A stretch of DNA of 64,000 nt, taken from assembly GCA_903904755.1 (NCBI GenBank), contig CAIVDV010000008.1:1-64000 (forward strand). The letters are read 5' to 3'. Under the pieces are notes generated by a model that ran no database searches, was not told the origin of the DNA, and saw only the letters and a program-made list of their open reading frames with translations. The position numbers were made by a program, and so were the translations under genes. How positions within the stretch are numbered: the stretch's first letter is position 1; each line of letters opens with the position of its first letter. This document shows, in pieces, positions 1 to 10,018 of the stretch. This stretch comes from an uncultured Acidobacteriaceae bacterium. Its GTDB lineage: Bacteria; Acidobacteriota; Terriglobia; Terriglobales; Acidobacteriaceae.

Positions 1-125
1 CCCTGCGGGTTGCGGCGCAAATCGGGCCATACTTCGCTCTCACCCTCGGCGGTGGGGTCGCCACAGCTCTCGGGCTCGCTCTTGTCTGGCCCGATTCTCG
101 CTCGCAACGCCATCCATCCAGGTAG
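1..125 (+). CDS. C-terminal end of a possible membrane protein (partial)
   Basis: An open frame enters from the left edge (first full codon at base 3) and stops with TAG at 123-125. The roughly 40 visible residues include a hydrophobic, Gly/Ala/Leu-rich stretch (ALTLGGGVATALGLALV) followed by a short polar, Arg-rich tail, which is how many inner-membrane proteins end. It would converge on the minus-strand gene that ends at 138. All three forward frames are open over most of this short piece, so the choice rests only on the membrane-like composition; the family cannot be named. Confidence 0.35.
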   Translation, partial: LRVAAQIGPYFALTLGGGVATALGLALVWPDSRSQRHPSR

Positions 126-137
126 TGTGAACAGGCC

Positions 138-2765
138 CTAGAACACCCGGAACTGCACCCAATTTTGCGAACGCTCCGATGGCGGAACGAAATAATTCTG
201 GTCGCCGTTGTATTGAACGGCGATCGTATGCCATCCCGTGCCGAGTCCTGGAATCGGATAGCTCGCGGTGCCATTCACCAGCGGCACAGTACCGACGCAT
301 TGACCGTCCACGTAGAAACTCGCGGTCCCGCCGGGTATCTTCCCGGGCAGCACCTCGTGGACCGCCCCGTAGAGAGTCACGGGGGTCCCCGCCGGCGGAG
401 CCCAGTCGGAGAGCCCGAGTGTGATGATTGTGGGTGCTTTCTCGACCGTGACCACCATGGAGCTTCCCTGAATGCTCTGTGAGCCGCCTGTGCCAGTGAA
501 CTGCGCGGCCACCTGGTAGGTCCCGGGGTCGAGGGTCTGGAGCGTCCAGGTCGCTGCCCCCGCCACTGCGGGCACGGTGCCCAAGCCGGTGCCGTTCAGA
601 TAGAACTTGATCTTCCCGGTCGGCACGGGACTGCCGGAGACGTGCTCGATGGTGGCCGACACAGTTGTCGATCCCTCCGCGGGAAGCGGATTGGGCGCGG
701 CCGTGAGTTGCATCGTCGGTGTGGTGACGATGAGTTCGGGGAATGCGCTGGACGCAGAACCCACGTGCGCCTGGTCGCCGCCATAGACCGCAGTGATCCT
801 GTGGCTTCCCGCCGGCAGGCTGCTTGTAGTGAAGACCGCCGTCCCGGCGGCCAGTGTCGCCTGGCCGAGCGAATTGCCATCTGCATAGAAGGTCACAGTG
901 CCAGTCGGGAGGCCCCCAATACCCTGAACCAAAACCCGGAACGATGCCGGGGCGCCGACTGTTACCTGCGGCCATACGACACGCAGCGCCGTCGTGGAGG
1001 AGGCCTGTACCAGGAAGCTCTGTGTTGCTGACGGGGCAGCAGAATAGACATCGTTTCCGGGCTGCGATGCTGTGACCGTCACCAGTCCAATTCCAGTCGG
1101 GGTCAACATATTGGAGGACACACTCGCGGGTCCTGTCACCGTGTAGCTCACCGGCAATCCCGAACTCGCAGTGGCGGTGAGCGCAATCGGCCCGGAACCA
1201 TAATCCACATTCGGCAACGGTGCAAAGGTGATTGTCTGGACCTTCAAACCGGGCTTTCCGAGCCCTGCCACCGAAATCAGTTGTGTTGCCGCAGTGAGAT
1301 TTCTGTCGTCATCGGTGAGAGTGACATTCTCGCTCAGTGCTCCCGCGGCCGAAGGCGCAAAACTGATGGAAACTACGCAACTCTGCCCTGCGGCCAGACC
1401 GGCGCTGACAGTGCATTCGCCTGACCCGGAGCCGGGCGAGAAATCCGCCGGGAAGTTGATGACACTGAAGCTCAATGCCTGGTTTCCGGCGTTCTGCACC
1501 TGTACGGCCTGCGGACTGTCTGTGCTTAGAGAGCCGACTTGAGTGTCTGCAAATGTCATCGACGGCCCCGAACCGCGGAACATCTCGACTACGCGATTGT
1601 TATGGGCGTCCGCGATAAAGAGATTCCCTGCACTATCCAGAGCGAGTGCGTATGGCAGTGCAAGGCCTACTCCATCCACCACCGGATCCATTGCGAGCGG
1701 CGTACTTCCATCCGCCGGCAAAACGACAATGCGGTTGTTTCCCGCGTCTGCGACAAACCAGTTCCCTGCGCCATCCAGCACGATGTAGTTGGGTGCATTC
1801 AGCCCCTTGCCATCCGCAACGGGGTTGAGAACGACTGGCGTCCCTCCCCCGGCTGGGAACTTGATCAATCGGCTGTTGCCCGAGTCAGCAATCAACACGT
1901 TGCCGTCCCTGTCTGAGGCAACACCGTTGCAACGCAAGGGGATTCCAGCGACAACCTGCGCTAATTGGATATTCCCACCGCCGTTTGCAGGTACTTCAAT
2001 CACTTGGCCGAACAAGGCATCTGCCACGAACAAATCGCCAGCCGCATCGAGAGCCACGCTCACCGGAATGACCCCAGCAATGCTAATGTCCACGGGCGGT
2101 CCACCGCCGACAGGAACCTTAACCACCCTTCCATTGTCGACCAGCGCGACGTAAATATCGCCCGCGCCATCCAGGATTGAACCGCTGGTTGAGTCTCCGT
2201 TGTTGAGCGCCAGTGTTGGAGCCCCGCCTCCCGCAGGAACCTTGATCAGCCGAGCGTTATATTTGTCTGAGATGAAGAGGTTTCCCGCGCCATCCACCGC
2301 CACGCCTGCGGGGAAACTCAATCCAATACCATTCACCTTTGGCTTGATTGCGATTGCTCGCGCAGTATTGAAGGCAATCTGCGCACCCATCCCGGTCCCG
2401 AGGATTGGCGTGCTTGCGAGAATGGTCCCTGTGCCACCGGCCCCATCGAAGAGCACCACCGCCCCCGAACGCCACCCTGCAGCCTTTGGGCTGAAGGTGA
2501 CATTCACAGTGCAGGTCGCCCCGGCCGCATAGGTGGCGCCGGCCGCGCAGGTTCCCCCGCCCGCGTCAGTAAAATCGAGGTTTTCTGCGCCAAGGAACCG
2601 AACGGAAAGACTGCCTGCGGTGCCCGCCTTGGCGACGGTGACGGTGATGGTATCGGCCTTGCTGGTACCCACGGCGACTGGGCCGAAGTCCTGGGAATAG
2701 GCTGTGGCGGAGCAAATCAGCAGGCCAACCAATATGGCGGTTGCGAAATACCATGAAGACTTCAT
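138..2765 (-). CDS. Secreted NHL-repeat / Ig-like repeat protein
   Basis: An 875-aa exported protein. The start is placed at the ATG at 2765, which gives a clean signal peptide (MKSSWYF... ending near ATAYSQ); an open frame extends 41 codons further up but lacks signal character. Order: signal peptide 1-24; a 'choice-of-anchor D'-like beta domain around 25-125; four or more NHL-type propeller repeats around 130-405 (recurring A-DGAGNLFI-D---N-R---); a second anchor-D-like domain around 410-510; then three Ig-like repeats to the C terminus, each with the pattern PTGTVTFY-DG---G and a late VQYNGD. This architecture is common in acidobacterial surface or secreted proteins, probably for binding or adhesion. 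No enzymatic motif is visible. It ends without a transmembrane anchor or an obvious sorting signal. Family assignment is firm; function is unknown. Confidence 0.8.
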   Translation of the reverse strand: MKSSWYFATAILVGLLICSATAYSQDFGPVAVGTSKADTITVTVAKAGTAGSLSVRFLGAENLDFTDAGGGTCAAGATYAAGATCTVNVTFSPKAAGWRSGAVVLFDGAGGTGTILASTPILGTGMGAQIAFNTARAIAIKPKVNGIGLSFPAGVAVDGAGNLFISDKYNARLIKVPAGGGAPTLALNNGDSTSGSILDGAGDIYVALVDNGRVVKVPVGGGPPVDISIAGVIPVSVALDAAGDLFVADALFGQVIEVPANGGGNIQLAQVVAGIPLRCNGVASDRDGNVLIADSGNSRLIKFPAGGGTPVVLNPVADGKGLNAPNYIVLDGAGNWFVADAGNNRIVVLPADGSTPLAMDPVVDGVGLALPYALALDSAGNLFIADAHNNRVVEMFRGSGPSMTFADTQVGSLSTDSPQAVQVQNAGNQALSFSVINFPADFSPGSGSGECTVSAGLAAGQSCVVSISFAPSAAGALSENVTLTDDDRNLTAATQLISVAGLGKPGLKVQTITFAPLPNVDYGSGPIALTATASSGLPVSYTVTGPASVSSNMLTPTGIGLVTVTASQPGNDVYSAAPSATQSFLVQASSTTALRVVWPQVTVGAPASFRVLVQGIGGLPTGTVTFYADGNSLGQATLAAGTAVFTTSSLPAGSHRITAVYGGDQAHVGSASSAFPELIVTTPTMQLTAAPNPLPAEGSTTVSATIEHVSGSPVPTGKIKFYLNGTGLGTVPAVAGAATWTLQTLDPGTYQVAAQFTGTGGSQSIQGSSMVVTVEKAPTIITLGLSDWAPPAGTPVTLYGAVHEVLPGKIPGGTASFYVDGQCVGTVPLVNGTASYPIPGLGTGWHTIAVQYNGDQNYFVPPSERSQNWVQFRVF

Positions 2766-2985
2766 AGGGGGAGACCATCTTTCACAGGGAGCATTCGAGT
2801 TAGATATGGGTGCCGTTCTTGCGGGCTTCCTTGCCGCGTTTTTGCAGTCCGGACCGGCATTTAAGGGTTCATTGATGTTGCGTCCCATGGATGCAATGTA
2901 CCTACGCCGCTACTGTACGCCTGTTTGCAGGATTTCTGATGTATTTTCGCGCTCGAGAGGCAGATTGCAACGCGCATCAAAGAAG

Positions 2986-3014
2986 ATGCCCCGGGAGGTG
3001 TTCCCCCGGGGCAT
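2986..3014. terminator. Hairpin downstream of gyrB
   Basis: A perfect 10-bp stem (ATGCCCCGGG at 2986-2995 with CCCGGGGCAT at 3005-3014, 9-nt loop) lies 27 nt past the gyrB stop. On the minus strand it is followed by only a weak T-rich run, so it is a plausible but imperfect intrinsic terminator for gyrB. Confidence 0.55.
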
Positions 3015-3041
3015 TTCCCTTGCTGCGTGTTTGAGTAACAC

Positions 3042-6026
<2,985 letters not shown>

Positions 6027-6188
6027 ATGAAGACCGCCATCCGCATTTTTGCCCTCGCTATTGTTGCCGCCGGAGCCGTTGCCAGCCATGCCGCCGCCAA
6101 TGGAACGCTTGCCGCCACCCACCCTGCTCCTGGCTCGCCGACGCCGACCTGCAATCCCTTCACGATGCAGTGTGGAACGATTCGGTAA
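6027..6188 (+). CDS. Small secreted peptide, 52 aa
   Basis: ATG at 6027 is preceded by a strong Shine-Dalgarno (AGGGGAG, 6012-6018). The product begins MKTAIRIFALAIVAAGAVASHAA, a textbook Sec signal peptide with AxA-type cleavage, leaving a mature peptide of about 29 residues rich in Pro/Thr with two Cys eight residues apart in its last 20 positions. Nothing identifies a family. A longer reading from 5991 exists but the ribosome site supports 6027. It lies 105 nt upstream of a multi-pass membrane protein gene in the same direction. Small size makes the call uncertain, but signal peptide plus ribosome site together are unlikely by chance. Confidence 0.6.
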   Translation: MKTAIRIFALAIVAAGAVASHAAANGTLAATHPAPGSPTPTCNPFTMQCGTIR

Positions 6189-6251
6189 CCACCGGTAACA
6201 CTAAAGGTGTAGTACCAATCGGGAAAATCTTTATACGCAAGTCCTCACTTT

Positions 6252-6290
6252 GGCGCTATTCTGAAGAAACCTCAGAATGGGAAGAGCGCC
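6252..6290 (+). promoter_or_regulatory. Structured leader hairpin before membrane protein gene
   Basis: Two stacked stems: GGCGCT (6252-6257) pairs with AGCGCC (6285-6290) and ATTCTGA (6258-6264) with TCAGAAT (6272-6278). The only interruption is a six-base bulge GGGAAG (6279-6284), which is the likely ribosome-binding site for the ATG at 6294. Such placement could control access to the ribosome site; inferred from pairing only. Confidence 0.4.
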
Positions 6291-6293
6291 ACT

Positions 6294-7169
6294 ATGCATT
6301 TTTCTCTCCTTCAGAACCTCCTCGGGTATGCGGACGACATACTGACGCTGGTTTTGTGCGTCATTTTCTGGCGCCCAAGCCTCCGCCGGATTCACGGATG
6401 GCTGTTTGCGTATCTGCTCGTGAAGTCGATAACGACGGTCGGTCTTCAGTTTCTGCTGCATGGCCCACTGCTGGCCAGCCCAATGGCATATACCAAAGCC
6501 TACTTCGTTCTGTGGTATGCCAGTCTCAGTGTCTGCTCCGTTTTGATGCTGATGGTGTGCCTGAACACGTACCGGCTGGCGCTCTCGCATCTTCCCGGAT
6601 TGGCCCGTATCGGGAGCGCGGTGTTTGGATGGACCTTTGTCGCCTCCCTGCTGGTGACGGCGAGCTCGTTTACCTCCCTGAGCCACTCTTCGGATCTTTT
6701 TCTGCAGGTCGTTGCCCAGGCCTCGCGTTCGCTGGCCACGATTGAGCTTTGCCTGCTGGCCTTCCTGACGATTTGCATGCAGGCCATTCATCTCCCGGTC
6801 CGCAGCAAGCCGTATGGGATTGCGCTGGGTCTTGGGATTTTCTCGCTGAGCAACTGGTTCCAGTCGTACCTGATTTCGCACCAGGTTCCGATGGATGGCG
6901 CGCTGCAACTGCTGCCCCAGGCGATGAGCATTGGCGCTTTCGGCGTTTGGCTGACCTACACCCTGTTGCCTGAGCCGGTCCGCAAGCCAATTACACTGCC
7001 GGTGAGTTCGACGATTTACCGCTGGAACCAGATTGCCTCGGCGCTGGGCCACAAGGGGACGCAGGTTGCCGTGCAGCCGCAGCCTACATTCTTCCTGGCC
7101 GACGTGGAGAAGGTCGTGGAGCGCGCCTTTGCCCGGACCAGTGCCGGCGCGAAGGAATCTGAAATCTAG
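6294..7169 (+). CDS. Seven-span integral membrane protein, unknown function
   Basis: A 291-aa protein with about seven hydrophobic segments (roughly 10-26, 34-54, 62-86, 104-124, 140-165, 173-195, 205-225) followed by an approximately 60-residue polar C-terminal tail that is probably cytoplasmic. No transporter signature, catalytic motif or nucleotide-binding motif is evident. Start ATG at 6294 with GGGAAG 10 nt upstream, inside a hairpin. It converges on rplU-rpmA; the strong palindromic terminator at 7203-7235 sits between them. The arrangement of seven spans and a soluble tail downstream of a secreted-peptide gene is suggestive of sensing, but this is only positional. Confidence 0.7.
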   Translation: MHFSLLQNLLGYADDILTLVLCVIFWRPSLRRIHGWLFAYLLVKSITTVGLQFLLHGPLLASPMAYTKAYFVLWYASLSVCSVLMLMVCLNTYRLALSHLPGLARIGSAVFGWTFVASLLVTASSFTSLSHSSDLFLQVVAQASRSLATIELCLLAFLTICMQAIHLPVRSKPYGIALGLGIFSLSNWFQSYLISHQVPMDGALQLLPQAMSIGAFGVWLTYTLLPEPVRKPITLPVSSTIYRWNQIASALGHKGTQVAVQPQPTFFLADVEKVVERAFARTSAGAKESEI

Positions 7170-7189
7170 CCCCACCCCTCTTCGGGCTT

Positions 7190-7235
7190 CGCCCAAAAAC
7201 AATGAGGCCGGAATCCATCATGGATTCCGGCCTCA
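7190..7235 (-). terminator. Intrinsic terminator of rplU-rpmA
   Basis: Perfect 16-bp inverted repeat TGAGGCCGGAATCCAT (7203-7218) / ATGGATTCCGGCCTCA (7220-7235). On the minus strand it is followed by TTGTTTTTG (7192-7200 in plus coordinates), a classic U-tract. It may also stop read-through from the plus-strand membrane protein gene. Confidence 0.9.
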
Positions 7236-7273
7236 AGCTTTTGCGCTTGCTTCCGCCTCACCGGCGGAGAAAA

Positions 7274-7537
7274 CTACTCAACCACTTCGGGGATGATGGA
7301 AGCGAAACGTCCCATGTTGCCGCGATCGCGGAAGGTGACCGTGCCGGTAACCTTGGCGAACAGGGTGTCGTCCTTGCCGATGCCCACGTTCAGACCGGGC
7401 TTGATCGGTGTTCCACGCTGCCGAACGATGATGGAGCCGCCGGAAACCAACTGGCCGGCGAAGGCCTTGACGCCGAGGCGCTGCGCGTTCGAGTCGCGCC
7501 CGTTTGTTGAACTACCGCCACCTTTTTTGTGTGCCAT
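7274..7537 (-). CDS. rpmA: 50S ribosomal protein L27
   Basis: 87-aa L27: begins [16 protein letters not shown], carries the family core [22 protein letters not shown] and ends VEVVEE-like (IIPEVVE). L27 sits near the peptidyl-transferase centre of the large subunit. ATG at 7537 has AAAGGA 9 nt upstream. It is the second gene of the usual rplU-rpmA operon, 47 nt after rplU; obg, which often follows rpmA, lies about 10 kb away here on the same strand. Confidence 0.97.
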   Translation of the reverse strand: MAHKKGGGSSTNGRDSNAQRLGVKAFAGQLVSGGSIIVRQRGTPIKPGLNVGIGKDDTLFAKVTGTVTFRDRGNMGRFASIIPEVVE

Positions 7538-7584
7538 TGCAATGAATCCTTTCGAAATCCGGAGCCCGTCGGCCCCATGAACTC

Positions 7585-7914
7585 TTAGACAGCCTTCGCC
7601 TCGTAGGTCGCGCCATCCACTTCAATCGACTTGATCCGGACTTCCGTGAAGGACTGCCGGTGGCCCTGGAGCTTCTTGTACTGCTTCTTCCGCTTCAGGT
7701 GGAAGACCAGAATCTTGGCGTGGCGGCCTTCCGTCACGACTTCCGCCGTCACCTTGGCCTTGGAGGGCTTGGCGATCGTTCCCGGCTCGCCGGAAACAGC
7801 CAGAACGTCGGAGAACTCAACCGTCTGGCCTTCAGCCTCAACCTTTTCAATCTTGACGACATCGCCAGGGGCGACCCGGTACTGCTTGCCACCGGTACGA
7901 ATCACTGCGTACAT
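7585..7914 (-). CDS. rplU: 50S ribosomal protein L21
   Basis: 109-aa L21 with [19 protein letters not shown] at the N terminus, VTAEVV and the typical [14 protein letters not shown] segment near the end. Binds 23S rRNA. The start is the ATG at 7914, which has GGAGG five nt upstream; an in-frame upstream ATG (7995) would add 27 residues without family support. First gene of rplU-rpmA, transcribed from the promoter at 8082-8110. Confidence 0.97.
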   Translation of the reverse strand: MYAVIRTGGKQYRVAPGDVVKIEKVEAEGQTVEFSDVLAVSGEPGTIAKPSKAKVTAEVVTEGRHAKILVFHLKRKKQYKKLQGHRQSFTEVRIKSIEVDGATYEAKAV

Positions 7915-8081
7915 ACTTCCTCCAGCGCTTTCAGGGCCATCAGGGCCCACGCGCTCCCGATCAGAATCCAGTTGGAATGGGCAAATAATGCTCACCCCGG
8001 CAACACTCCAGTCCGCATACTACTGAAACCGCGAACGAGTCCTGCGCGACAGGGCTACAGGCAGAATCGCCAAACTAAGTC

Positions 8082-8110
8082 AGTTTATCGGTTTTCAGCC
8101 TCAACGTCAA
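8082..8110 (-). promoter_or_regulatory. Sigma70-like promoter of rplU-rpmA
   Basis: On the minus strand TTGACG (8110-8105), a 17-nt spacer and TAAACT (8087-8082): 5/6 and 4/6 matches to the -35 and -10 consensus. Expected transcript start is near 8075, leaving a leader of about 160 nt before rplU. Confidence 0.55.
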
Positions 8111-8218
8111 TCAAGCGCAAGGGCTTGCCGATCGAATCCGGAGCACTTGCACTGCTTGTGGTGCAACATCAAGGGTTCTTTTCCTGTCCGCTGATACGGG
8201 CAACAGTAAAATACCGAA

Positions 8219-9454
8219 GTGAACCCTTCTTCCCCTGTCCTCCCTGAAGATCCTGCCCACTCCGCACCCCGCACGCTGCTCCGCGTCCTCGCCGCCGTCA
8301 GCCTCTGCCACTGCATCAACGACATGGTGCAGTCCATCCTCCCCTCCATCTACCCCATCCTCAAGACCCAGTTCCAGCTCAACTTCTCCCAAATCGGCAT
8401 CATCACCCTCACCTTCCAGATAACGGCCTCCCTCCTGCAGCCCTTTATCGGCAACTTTACTGACCGCCGCCCCATGCCTATCTCGCTGCCCATCGGCATG
8501 GCCACCACCATGGTTGGCCTCGTCATGCTCGCCTTTGCCCCCACCTACGGCCTGCTTCTCCTCGCCGCCTCCCTCTTCGGCATCGGCTCGGCCATCTTCC
8601 ATCCGGAAAGCTCCCGCGTTGCCCGCCTCGCTTCCGGCGGCCGTCACGGCTTCGCCCAATCCTTCTTCCAGGTCGGCGGCAATACCGGCTCCGCCATCGG
8701 CCCTCTCCTCGCCGCCCTCCTCATCCTCCCCGTCGGCCAGCGCGGAGTCCTCTGGTTCACCTTCGCCACCCTCGCCGGCATCGCCATCCTCCTCTGGGTC
8801 AGCCGCTGGTACCGGCAGGAACTCCACTACCACGCCCGCCGCAAGACCACCCACCGCGACCTGCACCACCACCTCTCCCCCCGCCAGGTTGTCTTCGCCC
8901 TCCTCGTCCTTGTCGCACTCGTCTTTTCCAAATACTTCTACATCGCCTCGCTCACCAGCTACTACACCTTCTACCTCATCAGCCGCTTCCACATCACCGT
9001 CGCCAGCGCCCAGCTCCACCTCTTCCTCCTCTTCGGAGCCATCGCCGCCGGCACCCTCATCGGTGGCCCCATCGGCGACCGCATCGGCCGCAAATACGTC
9101 ATCTGGGTCTCCATCCTCGGCGCACTCCCCTTTACCCTCCTCATGCCCTGGGCCAACCTCTTCTGGACCGGCGTCCTCTCGGTCTTCATCGGCGTCATCA
9201 TCGCTTCCGCCTTCTCCGCCATCCTCGTCTACGCCCAGGAACTCGTCCCCGGCCGCATCGGCATGATCTCAGGCCTCTTCTTCGGCCTCGCCTTCGGCAT
9301 GGGAGGCATCGGCGCAGCCGTCCTCGGCAAACTAGCCGACATGACATCGATTGAGACGGTGTACCACGTGTGCGCGTGGCTGCCGGCGCTGGGGCTGCTG
9401 ACAGCGCTGCTGCCGAATCTGGAGCCGCATGGGAAGCAGGCCCGACGATCGTGA
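8219..9454 (+). CDS. MFS transporter, fosmidomycin-resistance (Fsr) type
   Basis: 411-aa, 12-span major facilitator. The N terminus (HCINDMVQSILPSIYP) and GIGSAIFHPESSRVA near 125 are typical of the Fsr branch; GDRIGRK near 290 is the half-repeat loop motif. Likely proton-driven drug or metabolite efflux; substrate not determinable. Start is GTG at 8219 with a weak ribosome site. Odd feature: from the start to about 9340 the gene uses almost exclusively C-ending codons (CTC, ATC, GCC), unlike neighbouring plus-strand genes, then switches abruptly to CTG/GCG for the last 35 or so codons while the reading frame stays intact. This suggests inversion or recombination with a junction inside the gene. 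Confidence 0.85.
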   Translation: MNPSSPVLPEDPAHSAPRTLLRVLAAVSLCHCINDMVQSILPSIYPILKTQFQLNFSQIGIITLTFQITASLLQPFIGNFTDRRPMPISLPIGMATTMVGLVMLAFAPTYGLLLLAASLFGIGSAIFHPESSRVARLASGGRHGFAQSFFQVGGNTGSAIGPLLAALLILPVGQRGVLWFTFATLAGIAILLWVSRWYRQELHYHARRKTTHRDLHHHLSPRQVVFALLVLVALVFSKYFYIASLTSYYTFYLISRFHITVASAQLHLFLLFGAIAAGTLIGGPIGDRIGRKYVIWVSILGALPFTLLMPWANLFWTGVLSVFIGVIIASAFSAILVYAQELVPGRIGMISGLFFGLAFGMGGIGAAVLGKLADMTSIETVYHVCAWLPALGLLTALLPNLEPHGKQARRS

Positions 9455-9476
9455 CTGCCCTGATATCAGTGCACTT

Positions 9477-9505
9477 TTGCCCGGAATCCTACTTCCGCGT
9501 ATACT
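9477..9505 (+). promoter_or_regulatory. Sigma70-like promoter of rpmB
   Basis: TTGCCC (9477-9482), 17-nt spacer, TATACT (9500-9505): 4/6 and 5/6 consensus matches. It lies 22 nt after the MFS stop and implies an untranslated leader of about 185 nt before rpmB. Confidence 0.6.
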
Positions 9506-9697
9506 AAGAGTTCGGCGGCTCACCAGCCAGCCGCGTCTGTGTGCGTTGTGGCTTTTGGGGCATCCCCCCATCCCTCCAGAGCGCCTTTAGCGTTCCGGCG
9601 CCCAGACCAGCGGCAGCAGGCAGCCATCCCCTTCCAACCCCATCTGGGCCAGGATCAGGGACAAACCGCGAAGATTTCAGGATTTGGAGCTACAGCA

Positions 9698-9886
9698 ATG
9701 TCTCAGGTATGTGATGTTTGCGGCAAAGGCCCGCAGTTCGGCAACAACATTTCTCACGCCCACAATGTGACCCGCCGCCGTTGGAGCGTCAACCTCCAGG
9801 CTGTCAAGGCTCTCGTCAACGGCGCCAGCAAGCGCATTCGCGTGTGCACCAACTGCATCAAGAGCGGCAAGGTCGCCAAGGCCTAA
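9698..9886 (+). CDS. rpmB: 50S ribosomal protein L28 (zinc-binding form)
   Basis: 62-aa L28, beginning [20 protein letters not shown] and containing NVTRRRW and a terminal IKSGKVAKA. Two CxxC pairs (CDVC near 5-8 and CTNC near 50-53) mark the zinc-binding 'C+' form. Start is the ATG at 9698 with GGAGC 8 nt upstream; the frame is open further up but that part has no L28 similarity. Monocistronic, with its own promoter and terminator. Confidence 0.96.
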   Translation: MSQVCDVCGKGPQFGNNISHAHNVTRRRWSVNLQAVKALVNGASKRIRVCTNCIKSGKVAKA

Positions 9887-9940
9887 TCAGCCTGGTTCGG
9901 GACTCCACCACTTTTCCTGGCTTATCCAGCTTTCTCCAGC

Positions 9941-9964
9941 CCCCGCCGTAACCGGCGGGGTTTT
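9941..9964 (+). terminator. Intrinsic terminator of rpmB
   Basis: 8-bp GC stem CCCCGCCG (9941-9948) / CGGCGGGG (9953-9960), 4-nt loop, followed by TTTT and a T-rich run. Confidence 0.9.
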
Positions 9965-10018
9965 GGTGTTTACCATTCCCCTGCTCCACACCACCTTCTG
10001 CGTGGTACCATCTGCGGC

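Noticed and set aside
9340-9454. Frameshift or gene fusion at the codon break in the MFS gene
   Set aside because: The frame is continuous and the C terminus still looks like a final MFS membrane span.
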